From Clostridiales bacterium UBA1770 (lineage in GTDB: Bacteria; Bacillota; Clostridia; Oscillospirales; CAG-272), in the NCBI GenBank assembly GCA_002315325.1, contig DCGU01000055.1:35465-46643 (forward strand): 11,179 bases of DNA, given 5' to 3'. This document shows positions 1 through 7,163 of the stretch, piece after piece. Each line of letters starts with the position of its first letter. The stretch's first letter is position 1. The position numbers and the translations under genes are program-made. Under the pieces are notes generated by a model. It was not told where the DNA came from. It worked only from the letters and a program-made list of their open reading frames with translations, and did not search any database.

Positions 1-63
1 CGGAGTATCGTTGAGTTTTTGCATCGGGCGTCAAATCGATATCTCAAAAAGGAGTAATGCTCT

Positions 64-1686
64 ATGGGAATGGGATACTGGATAGTCTACGCGTTTCAGG
101 CATTGGCCATCGTCGTACTATTTTTTGAACTGATTTATGCTTTTTTTCAAAAGCCGTCGCGGCTGCAAACCGATATATTACTGTTGGGATTTGCTACGCT
201 GATCATGATGGCCGGGTATATGGTGGAAATTGTTGCCACGGATGTGGACGCCGCCATTATCGGCGCCGCCGTATCCTACATCGGTAAACCTTTTACCATG
301 TGTGCGTCATTCTTCTTTATTGCCACGTATTGCGGATACCACGTGTCGAGAAAATTGCGTGTGGCGTTGGCCATTTATTCCGCCTTGATTCCGATTATCG
401 TTTTCACCAACCATTACCACTATTTGTATTACGCCACGGTGGATTATACGACGGATGCCGTCTTCTCTCATCTGCAGCTGACGCACGGACCGCTGTATTA
501 CGTGTACATGGTTTCCATTTTTGCCTATACGCTGGCAGATTTGGTTTTGGCATTGATAGAAGTCAAACGCAGCAAAACGCGGTTTGAAAAAGCCTCCGTG
601 ATGTGGATTTTCGCCATGATCGGCACGGGTATTTTGGGTTACATTCTGTATCTGCTCGGATGGACCGGCGGATACGATTCCACGATGGCCGGTGTGACGG
701 TCGGTGTGTTCATTTTGTTCCTGCTCTTTGTACGGTACCGCATCTTCGACGTGGTTGGCTTTGCCAAGGAAAACGCCCTAAATAATGCGGTGGCCGGGCT
801 GCTGGTGCTGGACCGCCGTAATCGTGTGGCCTACTCCAACAAACTGATGGACGAAATGACGGCATCGGCGTTTTCCATCGGGCAGCTGCAGGAATTTGCA
901 AACGGAACCCACGTTACGTATAATGAACGTACGTACTTAATTAAAAAGAATCCCATAATGAACCGCGATGAAGAAATGGGATTGATTTACGAGCTTGATG
1001 ACGTGACCGACAGCTATGCCTACGCTGCACGGCTGGAAAAAGACGTTGAGGAACGCACCCGTGAAATCGTGCACATGCAGCGTTCCGTTATCGGTGGTAT
1101 CGCCAACGTCGTGGAAGCACGAAACGGCGAAACCGGCAGCCATATTATCCGCACGGCGCAATACGTTTCATTGCTTGCCACACAATTGCAAAAGACCGGT
1201 GTGCACACCGACGTACTGACGGACGAATACATCAAGCGTTTGGTGGATGCAGCGCCGCTGCACGACCTGGGAAAAATCACCGTTTCGGACGCCATTTTAA
1301 TGAAACCCGGTAAACTGACCCCGGAGGAATTCGATGCCATGAAGCTGCATGCTGCGGCCGGCGTGGATATCATTGAAAAGGTTATGAAAGGCGTTGAGAG
1401 CGAGGCCTACGTCAACTGTGCCGAGGAAGTCGCGCATTATCACCATGAAAAATGGGACGGCAGCGGTTATCCCTGCGGATTGTCCGGGGAAGATATCCCG
1501 CTCTCTGCCCGTATTATGGCTGTGGCAGACGTGTACGACGCGCTGCGTTCCGACCGCTGCTATAAAAAAGCCATGGATAAGGAAACGGCGCGCGGTATCA
1601 TTTCCGAGGGCAGCGGGCATCATTTTGACCCCGCGGTCGTCAAGGCATTCTTTGATTGTCTGAATGAAATAGAAGCTGTGTGTTAA
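64..1686 (+). CDS. Seven-transmembrane sensor with C-terminal HD-GYP phosphodiesterase domain
   Basis: The product is a 540-residue membrane protein that probably senses a signal through its membrane part and degrades cyclic di-GMP in the cytoplasm. Residues about 5-225 contain seven hydrophobic segments in the pattern of the histidine-kinase N-terminal 7TM module. Residues about 230-315 look like a degenerate PAS-type domain (AGLLVLDRRNRVAYSN), followed by a short coiled-coil-like linker (about 318-345). The HD-GYP domain fills residues 346-540, with the first metal-binding His at H360, HDLGK at 400-404, and HHEKWDGSGYP at 460-470, so the catalytic core looks complete. There is no kinase or GGDEF domain. 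The start at 64 is favoured by AAGGAG at 49-54, nine bases upstream; an ATG two codons later is the alternative. The gene stands alone on this strand and ends at a strong terminator. Cyclic di-GMP as substrate is inferred from the family; some HD-GYP proteins cleave other cyclic dinucleotides. Confidence 0.9.
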   Translation: MGMGYWIVYAFQALAIVVLFFELIYAFFQKPSRLQTDILLLGFATLIMMAGYMVEIVATDVDAAIIGAAVSYIGKPFTMCASFFFIATYCGYHVSRKLRVALAIYSALIPIIVFTNHYHYLYYATVDYTTDAVFSHLQLTHGPLYYVYMVSIFAYTLADLVLALIEVKRSKTRFEKASVMWIFAMIGTGILGYILYLLGWTGGYDSTMAGVTVGVFILFLLFVRYRIFDVVGFAKENALNNAVAGLLVLDRRNRVAYSNKLMDEMTASAFSIGQLQEFANGTHVTYNERTYLIKKNPIMNRDEEMGLIYELDDVTDSYAYAARLEKDVEERTREIVHMQRSVIGGIANVVEARNGETGSHIIRTAQYVSLLATQLQKTGVHTDVLTDEYIKRLVDAAPLHDLGKITVSDAILMKPGKLTPEEFDAMKLHAAAGVDIIEKVMKGVESEAYVNCAEEVAHYHHEKWDGSGYPCGLSGEDIPLSARIMAVADVYDALRSDRCYKKAMDKETARGIISEGSGHHFDPAVVKAFFDCLNEIEAVC

Positions 1687-1688
1687 AT

Positions 1689-1723
1689 AAAAAATGCATC
1701 TGCCGGCGGCAGATGCATTTTTT
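1689..1723. terminator. Bidirectional rho-independent terminator
   Basis: Perfect 16-bp inverted repeat (arms 1689-1704 and 1708-1723, three-base loop). Its core is the arm TGCATCTGCC, and the outer arms are A6 and T6. It therefore has a U-tract on both strands and sits between the convergent HD-GYP and glycosidase-like genes, serving both. Confidence 0.9.
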
Positions 1724-1748
1724 GTGTGGTTTATTTTGCTTGTTGGCT

Positions 1749-3164
1749 TTATACGCCGGCAACGGTTGTTTTGGTAATGGTGTACCAGTACCCGTCAATG
1801 CAGTTGCGCATAGCCAGCTTAATTGCACGCTCGCCTTCGAACAGGCCGATTTGCAGGGCGTAGTCGCCGGGCGTGACGTTGCGCAGATCCAGCGGAATGA
1901 CGGTTTCGCGGCGGTCGCCCGGGCCCCACTCACGCACGTCTGTCAGCGTATCGAGTACGTAGGTGTTTTGCTCGTTTTTCAGGCGAACTTTGAGTTTGTA
2001 GGGATGGTATGCCTTAGCCCAGCCGCGGTTCTCCAGGCACAGGCGCATGGCGTTGTGCGCCGTGTTCTGCAGCGGGTACAAATAGGCATAAGGAACGAAG
2101 AACCAGTACCCCAGGCGGTTGGCGCAGTATTCCGTCAAGTAGGGATTCTTTTCCAGCCAGGGGCGGGGATACCCGTGGAAACCGGCAAACGTTGCCTGCA
2201 CGTCGCGGTAGGCCTCGATGGAGGTCAGTCCTTCGCGCCACATGGCATCGCCGATTTGGGCGTAGTGCTGCAGTTCAATGCAGTTGGGGGCGTATTTGCC
2301 CAAGCGGCGGAAAGCCCAATCGGCGCGTGCCGTGTTGTAGCCGGCACCGTCATAGATGCAAATGGAGTCGTCCTGCAGGCCGAACCCGCGTGCCTCGGCA
2401 TAGTCCATCATTTCGCACACTTCGGCCTGCCCGTGAATGGTGCGGCCGACGATATGGTCGTCATTGCACAAAACGAAGGTGTCGGGGAAGTATTTGGCGT
2501 GCAGGTCCATATGCTTTTTGACGACGGACGTGGGATAGATTTTGCCGTCACCATGCACGGTGTGGCCCTCCCCCCAGGTACCGTAGGTACCGATGTCCAG
2601 AATCTCCAGGCGCGGGTCACCGTTGTATTTGCGGCCGAACTCTGCCATAAAGCGTTCCAAATGGTTTAAGAAAATCGGATCGCCGTAGTCAACCTGCGTA
2701 TCGCCGTGCATCGTGTGATAGCATTTTGCACCGTCCTCAAAAACGTAGGTCGGCGTGGCGGAATAGCGGGTGCCCGAACCTGCTTCAAAAGCGCATACAC
2801 GCATAGAGAAGGTGTAACCGTGCGGTCCCCATTCTTCCATAATTTTATCCAGCGGCGACCAGTCGTACACACCGCGTTCTATTTCCACGTCGCTCCAGTC
2901 AAAGCGAAGATACAGGTGGTTCATACCGGGAAAGTCTTCCAAATAGTCGCCTTCGACGTTTTGGTTTCGATACCAGCCGCTGTGCAGACCGTTGTCAATG
3001 AAATGCCAGAACCATCCTTTGTGCGGGTTTTTCAGCACGACACGGTCCTCTTCCAAAGGCCGCAAATCGATGAAACCGGGGCGGACCGATAAATCGTCCC
3101 ACATATCGACGCGCGTTTGGGGCTCGGGTTGATTCTCGGGGATTTGTTCGTTGATATATGCCAT
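1749..3164 (-). CDS. DUF4832-type TIM-barrel glycoside hydrolase-like protein
   Basis: The 471-residue product has the layout of DUF4832-family proteins, beta-galactosidase-like TIM barrels with a C-terminal beta-sandwich. Hallmarks are NPHKGW (residues 46-51), LRFDWSDVE (86-94) and IGTYGTWGEGHT (191-202). E199 in the last motif falls where clan GH-A enzymes carry the acid/base glutamate. Residues about 370-471 form the presumed beta-sandwich. I could not assign the second catalytic acid with confidence. No signal peptide is visible, so it should act inside the cell on imported oligosaccharide or glycoside. The reading frame stays open to 3233, but the start at 3164 is chosen because AAGGA lies eight bases upstream and a consensus promoter sits at 3200-3228, inside the longer reading. 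It is divergent from the sugar kinase operon, which suggests shared carbohydrate control. The substrate is unknown; a non-enzymatic role cannot be excluded. Confidence 0.82.
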   Translation of the reverse strand: MAYINEQIPENQPEPQTRVDMWDDLSVRPGFIDLRPLEEDRVVLKNPHKGWFWHFIDNGLHSGWYRNQNVEGDYLEDFPGMNHLYLRFDWSDVEIERGVYDWSPLDKIMEEWGPHGYTFSMRVCAFEAGSGTRYSATPTYVFEDGAKCYHTMHGDTQVDYGDPIFLNHLERFMAEFGRKYNGDPRLEILDIGTYGTWGEGHTVHGDGKIYPTSVVKKHMDLHAKYFPDTFVLCNDDHIVGRTIHGQAEVCEMMDYAEARGFGLQDDSICIYDGAGYNTARADWAFRRLGKYAPNCIELQHYAQIGDAMWREGLTSIEAYRDVQATFAGFHGYPRPWLEKNPYLTEYCANRLGYWFFVPYAYLYPLQNTAHNAMRLCLENRGWAKAYHPYKLKVRLKNEQNTYVLDTLTDVREWGPGDRRETVIPLDLRNVTPGDYALQIGLFEGERAIKLAMRNCIDGYWYTITKTTVAGV

Positions 3165-3172
3165 AACGGAAA

Positions 3173-3180
3173 TCCTTTCT
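3173..3180 (-). promoter_or_regulatory. RBS that decides the start of the DUF4832 gene
   Basis: AGAAAGGA on the minus strand, eight bases before the ATG at 3164. It excludes the longer reading from 3233, which would begin upstream of the promoter. Confidence 0.75.
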
Positions 3181-3199
3181 TGTGTTGTTGATTGTTTAT

Positions 3200-3228
3200 A
3201 GTATAGCCGAATCGGCCCGAAATTGCAA
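3200..3228 (-). promoter_or_regulatory. Sigma-A promoter of the DUF4832 gene with a palindrome in the spacer
   Basis: On the minus strand: TTGCAA (3223-3228), 17-base spacer, TATACT (3200-3205). The spacer contains the odd-centred palindrome GCCGA-A-TCGGC (3206-3216), a possible repressor site. The promoter match is strong; the operator role is only a guess. Confidence 0.7.
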
Positions 3229-3247
3229 TGCATCGGACGGAAAAAAC

Positions 3248-3282
3248 TTGCGTATCAAAGCGTTTTGTGCTATTATTATAAT
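3248..3282 (+). promoter_or_regulatory. Promoter of the kinase-isomerase-aldolase operon
   Basis: TTGCGT (3248-3253), 17-base spacer, TATTAT (3271-3276). A perfect TATAAT follows at 3277-3282 but has no well-placed -35. This is the only clear promoter ahead of the four closely packed genes and it is divergent from the glycosidase promoter. Confidence 0.6.
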
Positions 3283-3307
3283 ATTATGTTAAAGGGGGGC
3301 GGTTTTT

Positions 3308-4345
3308 GTGGCAACAAAGCAAAAGCGCGGCATTGCCGTAGCGGGGAATATCTTAACCGACCTTGTCAAAACGATTTCCGGGTATCCTGAAAAAGGGATG
3401 CAGACAGATATTCTGTCGGTGTCGCAGGCGGTCGGCGGCTGCGTGCCCAATACGGGTATTGATCTCAAACGCATCGACCCGTCACTGCCCGTGTATGCGC
3501 TGGGGCGCGTTGGGGATGACGATTACGGCAAATGGCTCTTGAAGCAAATGCGTGAAAACGGGCTTGATACCGACGGCGTCGTCATTGATTTCGTGCACCC
3601 CACCAGCTTCAGTGATATTATGAGTGTACCCTCGGGCGAGCGCACCATCTTTTGCGCCAAAGGGGCCGGCGCCCATTTTTATCCCGGGGACGTTAACCTT
3701 GACGACGTGACCGCCAAGGCGTCCATGCTGCATATCGGCTATATCATGCTGCAGGATGCCTTTGACGCTCGGGATGCCGAATACGGTACCGTGATGGCGC
3801 GCTTTTTGTGTGACGCGCAGGCCCACGGCATCAAAACGTCGGTGGACGCCGTCAGCAACGTGTGTGCCGACTATCGTGAAGTTATGCTGCCTGCATTGCG
3901 GTATTGCGATAACGTCATTATTAACGAAATCGAATGCTGCGGCATTTGGGGGCTGGCACCCTACCGTGCGGACGGGTCGCTTGACGTGGACAACGTCAGA
4001 ACCGCAATGGAAAAAACGGCGGCCTGCGGCGTGCGGGAACGCGTTGTCGTTCATTGCAAGCCGGCCGGCTTTTGCCTGGACGTCTCCACGGGCCGTTTCA
4101 CCGTGATGCCCTCGCTGAAAATCCCGCCCGAAGAAATTCGCGGCAGCGTCGGGGCAGGGGATGCCTTTTGTGCCGGTACCCTGTACGGTATATATCAGGG
4201 ATTGGATTCGGAAGAACTGTTGGCGTTTGCCTCCGCAACGGCGGCCTGCAATTTGTTTGCATCGGATGCCATCGGTAGCATGAAGTCAGCTGACTATATA
4301 CGGACGTTACCGCAAAAATACGGAAGGGTGGTATTACCGGAATGA
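3308..4345 (+). CDS. PfkB-family carbohydrate kinase
   Basis: This 345-residue cytoplasmic kinase of the ribokinase/PfkB superfamily should transfer phosphate from ATP to a sugar hydroxyl. The N-terminus carries the family's glycine-rich substrate region (VGGCVPNTG, about 42-50, then LGRVGDDDYG). The C-terminal signature reads GSVGAGDAFCAGT, with D285 as the catalytic base; the usual D-T before GAGD is replaced by S-V. It starts at a GTG (3308), eight bases after a very G-rich Shine-Dalgarno (AAAGGGGGG, 3291-3299). Its stop codon overlaps the next start (ATGA at 4342-4345), which implies translational coupling with the isomerase. With an isomerase and an aldolase immediately downstream, the likely job is phosphorylation of a ketose or ketose phosphate made by the isomerase. 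The exact sugar cannot be read from the sequence. Confidence 0.88.
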   Translation: MATKQKRGIAVAGNILTDLVKTISGYPEKGMQTDILSVSQAVGGCVPNTGIDLKRIDPSLPVYALGRVGDDDYGKWLLKQMRENGLDTDGVVIDFVHPTSFSDIMSVPSGERTIFCAKGAGAHFYPGDVNLDDVTAKASMLHIGYIMLQDAFDARDAEYGTVMARFLCDAQAHGIKTSVDAVSNVCADYREVMLPALRYCDNVIINEIECCGIWGLAPYRADGSLDVDNVRTAMEKTAACGVRERVVVHCKPAGFCLDVSTGRFTVMPSLKIPPEEIRGSVGAGDAFCAGTLYGIYQGLDSEELLAFASATAACNLFASDAIGSMKSADYIRTLPQKYGRVVLPE

Positions 4346-4878
4346 AAAAGGAAACGTATGAACGTCAAGTCCAAAAAACGCTTGCGTATTTTGAAAAAGC
4401 GCATATCGTCTTGACGGATGAAGAGAAGAAAAATATAGAAGTGGCCGATTTCGGCTTGAATAACGTGGAAAAAGTGGGTTTGCAGCTGTTGGTCTATATC
4501 AATACCGACCGTGTATGCGCCAAGGAAATGGTACTGGAACCGGGACAAACTTGTCCCGAGCATCGGCACGTGCCGACGGCAGGTATGCCCGGCAAGGAAG
4601 AAACCTTCCGCTGCCGTTTCGGTAAGGTCTATTTGTACGTGGACGGTGATTGTGCCCCCGATACCATCGCCGTTCCGCTGCCCGAAACGCCCGTAACGGT
4701 GTTCCGTGAAATCGTGTTGGAAGCCGGACAACAGTATACCATTATGCCGGGCACGCTGCACTGGTTCTGCGGCGGACCGGACGGCGCCGTTGTGTCGGAA
4801 TTTTCCACACACAGTACGGACGAGACGGATTTCTTTACCGATACCCGCATTGTCCGCGCCCCGCAAATTGAAAGCTGA
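4342..4878 (+). CDS. D-lyxose ketol-isomerase-type cupin
   Basis: The 178-residue protein belongs to the D-lyxose isomerase cupin family (EC 5.3.1.15 in characterised members, which interconvert D-lyxose and D-xylulose and often also D-mannose and D-fructose). The cupin metal ligands are visible: H74 and H76 in CPEHRH, E86 or E87 in GKEETFRCRFG, and H140 in PGTLHWF. The closing stretch EFSTHSTDETDFFTD is also typical. It would use a divalent metal, usually manganese, in the cytoplasm. Its ATG overlaps the kinase stop codon by four bases, and the aldolase begins 20 bases later. The family call is firm; which aldose it isomerises in this organism is not shown by the sequence. Confidence 0.85.
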   Translation: MKKETYERQVQKTLAYFEKAHIVLTDEEKKNIEVADFGLNNVEKVGLQLLVYINTDRVCAKEMVLEPGQTCPEHRHVPTAGMPGKEETFRCRFGKVYLYVDGDCAPDTIAVPLPETPVTVFREIVLEAGQQYTIMPGTLHWFCGGPDGAVVSEFSTHSTDETDFFTDTRIVRAPQIES

Positions 4879-4898
4879 ATTAGGAGAGAAATAGTAAT

Positions 4899-5735
4899 AT
4901 GTTAGTTTCATTGAATGACGTGTTACCGAAGGCCCGTGACGGCCATTACGCCGTGGGTCTGTTCAATACGACGGACACCGATATGCTGCAGGCGGTTATT
5001 TCTGCAGCCGAGGATTTGAAATCTCCCGTCATCATCGGTACGGCGGAAGTCCTTTTGCCGTTCGGTGAGTTATCTCTGATCGCGCCGTCCGTTTTGGCTG
5101 CCGCACGCCGTGCGTCAGTGCCCGTTGTCGTGCACTACGACCACGGTTTGACGTTTGAACGCTGTATGGAAGCGCTGCATTTGGGCTTCTCCAGCATCAT
5201 GTTCGACGGCTCTGCCGGCGATACGGCGCAGAATTTGGCCGACACACGTGAGGTTGTGCGGATTGCCCACGCTATGGGTGCATCGGTCGAGGGGGAAATC
5301 GGTCACGTCGGCGAGGCGGCAAACGGTGACGGCGACGTCAGCGACCGCTATACGACGGTGGACGAAGCTCTGTCCTTTATTGACGCCACGGGTGTTGACG
5401 CGTTGGCCATCGCCATCGGTACTGCCCACGGGCAGTATAAACAAAAGCCGCAGCTGGACATCAACCGGCTGAAGGCCATTCGCAACGCGACGCAGGTGCC
5501 GCTTGTTCTGCACGGCGGGTCCGGCCTGTCCGACGACGATTTCCGCAACACGGTCAGAGAGGGCATTGCCAAGGTCAATATATTCACCGATTTGTGTTTG
5601 GCCGGCAGCGGCGCCATGAAAGAATCCATGGAAAAAGGCCTGGATTACCTTGCTGCCAGAAATGCAAAAGTGGAGGCTATATACGAAGCCGTCAAACGCA
5701 AGATGACGTTGTTCGGTTCCGTAGGTAAAGCGTAA
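4899..5735 (+). CDS. Class II ketose-phosphate aldolase (fructose/tagatose-bisphosphate aldolase family)
   Basis: The 278-residue product is a zinc-dependent class II aldolase, which retro-aldol cleaves a ketose phosphate to dihydroxyacetone phosphate plus an aldehyde. Catalytic D81 and zinc ligand H82 lie in VVVHYDHG, the second zinc ligand is H177 in IGTAHG, and the third is H205 in LHGGSGLSDDDF. KVNIFTDL supplies the phosphate-binding and catalytic loop. The length is typical of the KbaY/GatY/IolJ-like branch. The N-terminal segment reads FNTTDTDMLQAV, unlike the usual FN-NLE type sequence of fructose-bisphosphate aldolases, which hints at a different substrate. AGGAG stands at 4882-4886 upstream of the ATG. 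As the third gene of the sugar operon it most likely cleaves the product of the PfkB kinase. Substrate unknown. Confidence 0.87.
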   Translation: MLVSLNDVLPKARDGHYAVGLFNTTDTDMLQAVISAAEDLKSPVIIGTAEVLLPFGELSLIAPSVLAAARRASVPVVVHYDHGLTFERCMEALHLGFSSIMFDGSAGDTAQNLADTREVVRIAHAMGASVEGEIGHVGEAANGDGDVSDRYTTVDEALSFIDATGVDALAIAIGTAHGQYKQKPQLDINRLKAIRNATQVPLVLHGGSGLSDDDFRNTVREGIAKVNIFTDLCLAGSGAMKESMEKGLDYLAARNAKVEAIYEAVKRKMTLFGSVGKA

Positions 5736-5767
5736 GCACTGCAGGACAGCAAGTAAAGGAGTTATCA

Positions 5768-6334
5768 ATGAGTGTTTTTGAAGAAGCGGCCGCTTTCGCC
5801 ACCAAGGCCCATCACGGGCAGCGGCGAAAGTTTTCCGCCATTCCCTATATCCTGCACCCCATGGAGGTTGCCGCCATCATTGCAACCATGACCGAAGATG
5901 AAGAGGTTATGGCCGCCGGTGTGCTGCATGATACCGTGGAGGATTGCGGCGTCGACCCTGTGGAGCTGCGTAAATTGTTCGGTGCCCGCGTGGCTGCACT
6001 CGTGCAGAGCGAATCGGAAGACAAAATGGCCGGACGAAATGAAGCGGATTCCTGGATGGACCGCAAGAAGGAATCGCTGCTGATGTTGGAGATGACCAAG
6101 GACCGCGACGTGCGCATTATGTGGCTGGCGGATAAACTGTCCAATATGCGTTCTTTCTATCGGACGCATTTGGAAAAGGGCGATGCCATGTGGCAGGTCT
6201 TGCATCAAAAAGATCCCGCTATGCAGGGATGGTACTACCGTACGATTGCCGATCTTGTGCGTGACGACCTCGGTACCACCGCCGCGTTCGCAGAGTACGT
6301 TGACCTGATTGACCGCGTGTTCGGCATACAATAA
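5768..6334 (+). CDS. Single-domain HD hydrolase of the RelA/SpoT (p)ppGpp hydrolase type
   Basis: This 188-residue protein matches the stand-alone HD domain related to the hydrolase half of SpoT (small alarmone hydrolases, MESH1-like). Metal-binding and catalytic residues are in place: H30 in YILHPMEVA, H54-D55 with E58-D59 in LHDTVED, and D122 in LADKLSNMR. The N-terminal AFATKAHHGQRRK is also characteristic. No synthetase or TGS domain follows. The gene starts 32 bases after the aldolase with AAAGGAG just upstream, so it is probably co-transcribed with the sugar operon. Hydrolysis of (p)ppGpp is the family's best-known activity, but some members act on NADPH or other nucleotides, so the substrate is inferred. 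Confidence 0.85.
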   Translation: MSVFEEAAAFATKAHHGQRRKFSAIPYILHPMEVAAIIATMTEDEEVMAAGVLHDTVEDCGVDPVELRKLFGARVAALVQSESEDKMAGRNEADSWMDRKKESLLMLEMTKDRDVRIMWLADKLSNMRSFYRTHLEKGDAMWQVLHQKDPAMQGWYYRTIADLVRDDLGTTAAFAEYVDLIDRVFGIQ

Positions 6335-6371
6335 TATTTTCAGCGCTTGCTTTCGGCGTTTTGACGAACGG

Positions 6372-6408
6372 AAAACGTTTGACACCCCCCCGGTGCTTAT
6401 GCTATCAT
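6372..6408 (+). promoter_or_regulatory. Promoter of the solute-binding-protein remnant with overlapping palindrome
   Basis: TTGACA (6379-6384), 18-base spacer, TATCAT (6403-6408). The 8-bp palindrome AAACGTTT (6373-6380) overlaps the -35 box and has the central CG typical of LacI-family operators, so repression there is plausible. It also partly resembles a catabolite-response element, with mismatches. CGTTTT (6357-6362) and AAAACG (6372-6377) form an additional inverted repeat. Confidence 0.6.
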
Positions 6409-6448
6409 GATGATACCAATTTATACAATCGATAAGGAGCGCGAACCC

Positions 6449-6517
6449 ATGAAAAAGTTTTTGGCATTCTTGCTGGCACTTGTAATGGTGGCCGGCACCC
6501 TTTCTATGGTTGCATAA
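6449..6517 (+). pseudogene. Orphan signal peptide: 5' remnant of a sugar-binding lipoprotein gene
   Basis: An ATG at 6449 with AAGGAG nine bases upstream (6434-6439) and a good promoter opens a 22-codon reading frame. It starts MKKFLAFLLAL and ends SMVA before a TAA at 6515. It is a textbook lipoprotein signal peptide (KK, hydrophobic core, Met-Val-Ala) that stops exactly where the lipobox cysteine would be expected. I read it as the broken 5' end of the solute-binding protein whose C-terminus follows. A genuine 22-residue peptide is less likely. Confidence 0.65.
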
Positions 6518-6591
6518 CAACGGGAGGTTTAGAGAATGTTGAGGGCTATCGTAACCTGGGCTTTGAGTTCAGTGTCATTCCCTGGCCGAAG

Positions 6592-7014
6592 ATGAACGCC
6601 GAGGCCGACTACCGTTCCTTTACGTTTACGGCCTTGCCCCTCGTCGGTTGCGTCAACACCCTGCCCAAGGATAAGTACGAGATGATCGGTACTTTCATCG
6701 AGTGCTTGGCCTCCATGGGGCGCCAGTTCGTGACCGAGGGGTATTGCGAAGTCGCTTTGCGCACCAAGTACGCGCAGAACGAGGGCTCCTACCATGCCAT
6801 CGAACTTGTCCGTAAAGGCATTTGGACCGAATTCGGTTATGCCTGGACCGGCGCTTTGAATCAAATCGATTTGTTTACCACGACGACGTTCCTGGGGCGC
6901 AATAACCTGACCAGCGCGGCAGAATCCTCCCAACCCGGTTATCAAAAAATGCTGGACGGCGTATGCCAGAACTTAAAGAAATTGGCCGACGCGGAAAAGG
7001 CCGCCGGCTACTAA
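6592..7014 (+). pseudogene. C-terminal remnant of an ABC-transporter sugar-binding lipoprotein
   Basis: The 140 codons from the ATG at 6592, and the same open frame back to about 6532 (VEGYRNLGFEFSVIPWPK), resemble the last third of Clostridia extracellular solute-binding proteins. Points of likeness are the FEFSVIPWPK strand, FTALPLVGCVN, an EVALRTKYAQ helix, and a tail ending in repeated lysines and alanines (LADAEKAAGY). Whole family members run to roughly 400-500 residues, so about 300 codons between the signal peptide (6449-6517) and this piece are missing, and the two pieces are in different frames. An SD-like GGGAGG (6522-6527) precedes an ATG at 6537, but that frame closes after 19 codons. 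No permease genes follow. The family call rests on recalled sequence character; a short intact protein of unknown function is the alternative. Confidence 0.65.
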
Positions 7015-7053
7015 TTACTAATTATAAGAAATCAATTGACCGCAATATAACAG

Positions 7054-7084
7054 AAAAGCCACGGACCAAAATCCGTGGTTTTTC
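7054..7084. terminator. Bidirectional rho-independent terminator
   Basis: CCACGGA (7059-7065) pairs with TCCGTGG (7072-7078) around a six-base loop. The stem is lengthened by AAAAG against TTTTT, giving about 12 pairs and a T5 run on the plus strand. It ends the binding-protein remnant. The minus strand has CTTTT after the stem, so it can also end transcription of the lipoprotein gene. Confidence 0.8.
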
Positions 7085-7163
7085 GTTTCATTCCGTGTGG
7101 TTTTACAGAAGGGATTGCCATCCGAAGCCAAGCTGGTCCATTGCGAGGCAGAATTGTATCGAA

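Noticed and set aside
30..41. GTCAAATCGATA occurs here and at 9729-9740 beside the IS, suggesting a distant target duplication
   Set aside because: A few chance 12-base matches are expected in 11 kb; the second copy runs across the IS tip, so it is not a clean flank duplication.
1680..2669. 329-codon open frame on the plus strand opposite the DUF4832 gene
   Set aside because: Antisense shadow of a clearly recognised gene; it begins in the terminator hairpin, has no RBS and no family features.
4294..4911. 205-codon minus-strand frame opposite the lyxose isomerase gene
   Set aside because: The opposite strand has all cupin metal ligands in frame; this one is an antisense shadow.
5765..6520. 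251-codon minus-strand frame opposite the HD hydrolase gene
   Set aside because: It overlaps a gene with intact HD motifs almost completely and has no recognisable protein character; antisense openness due to GC-rich codons.
6537..6596. ATG with a good SD-like GGGAGG inside the binding-protein remnant
   Set aside because: The frame closes after 19 codons with no recognisable features, while the neighbouring frame carries the solute-binding protein likeness.
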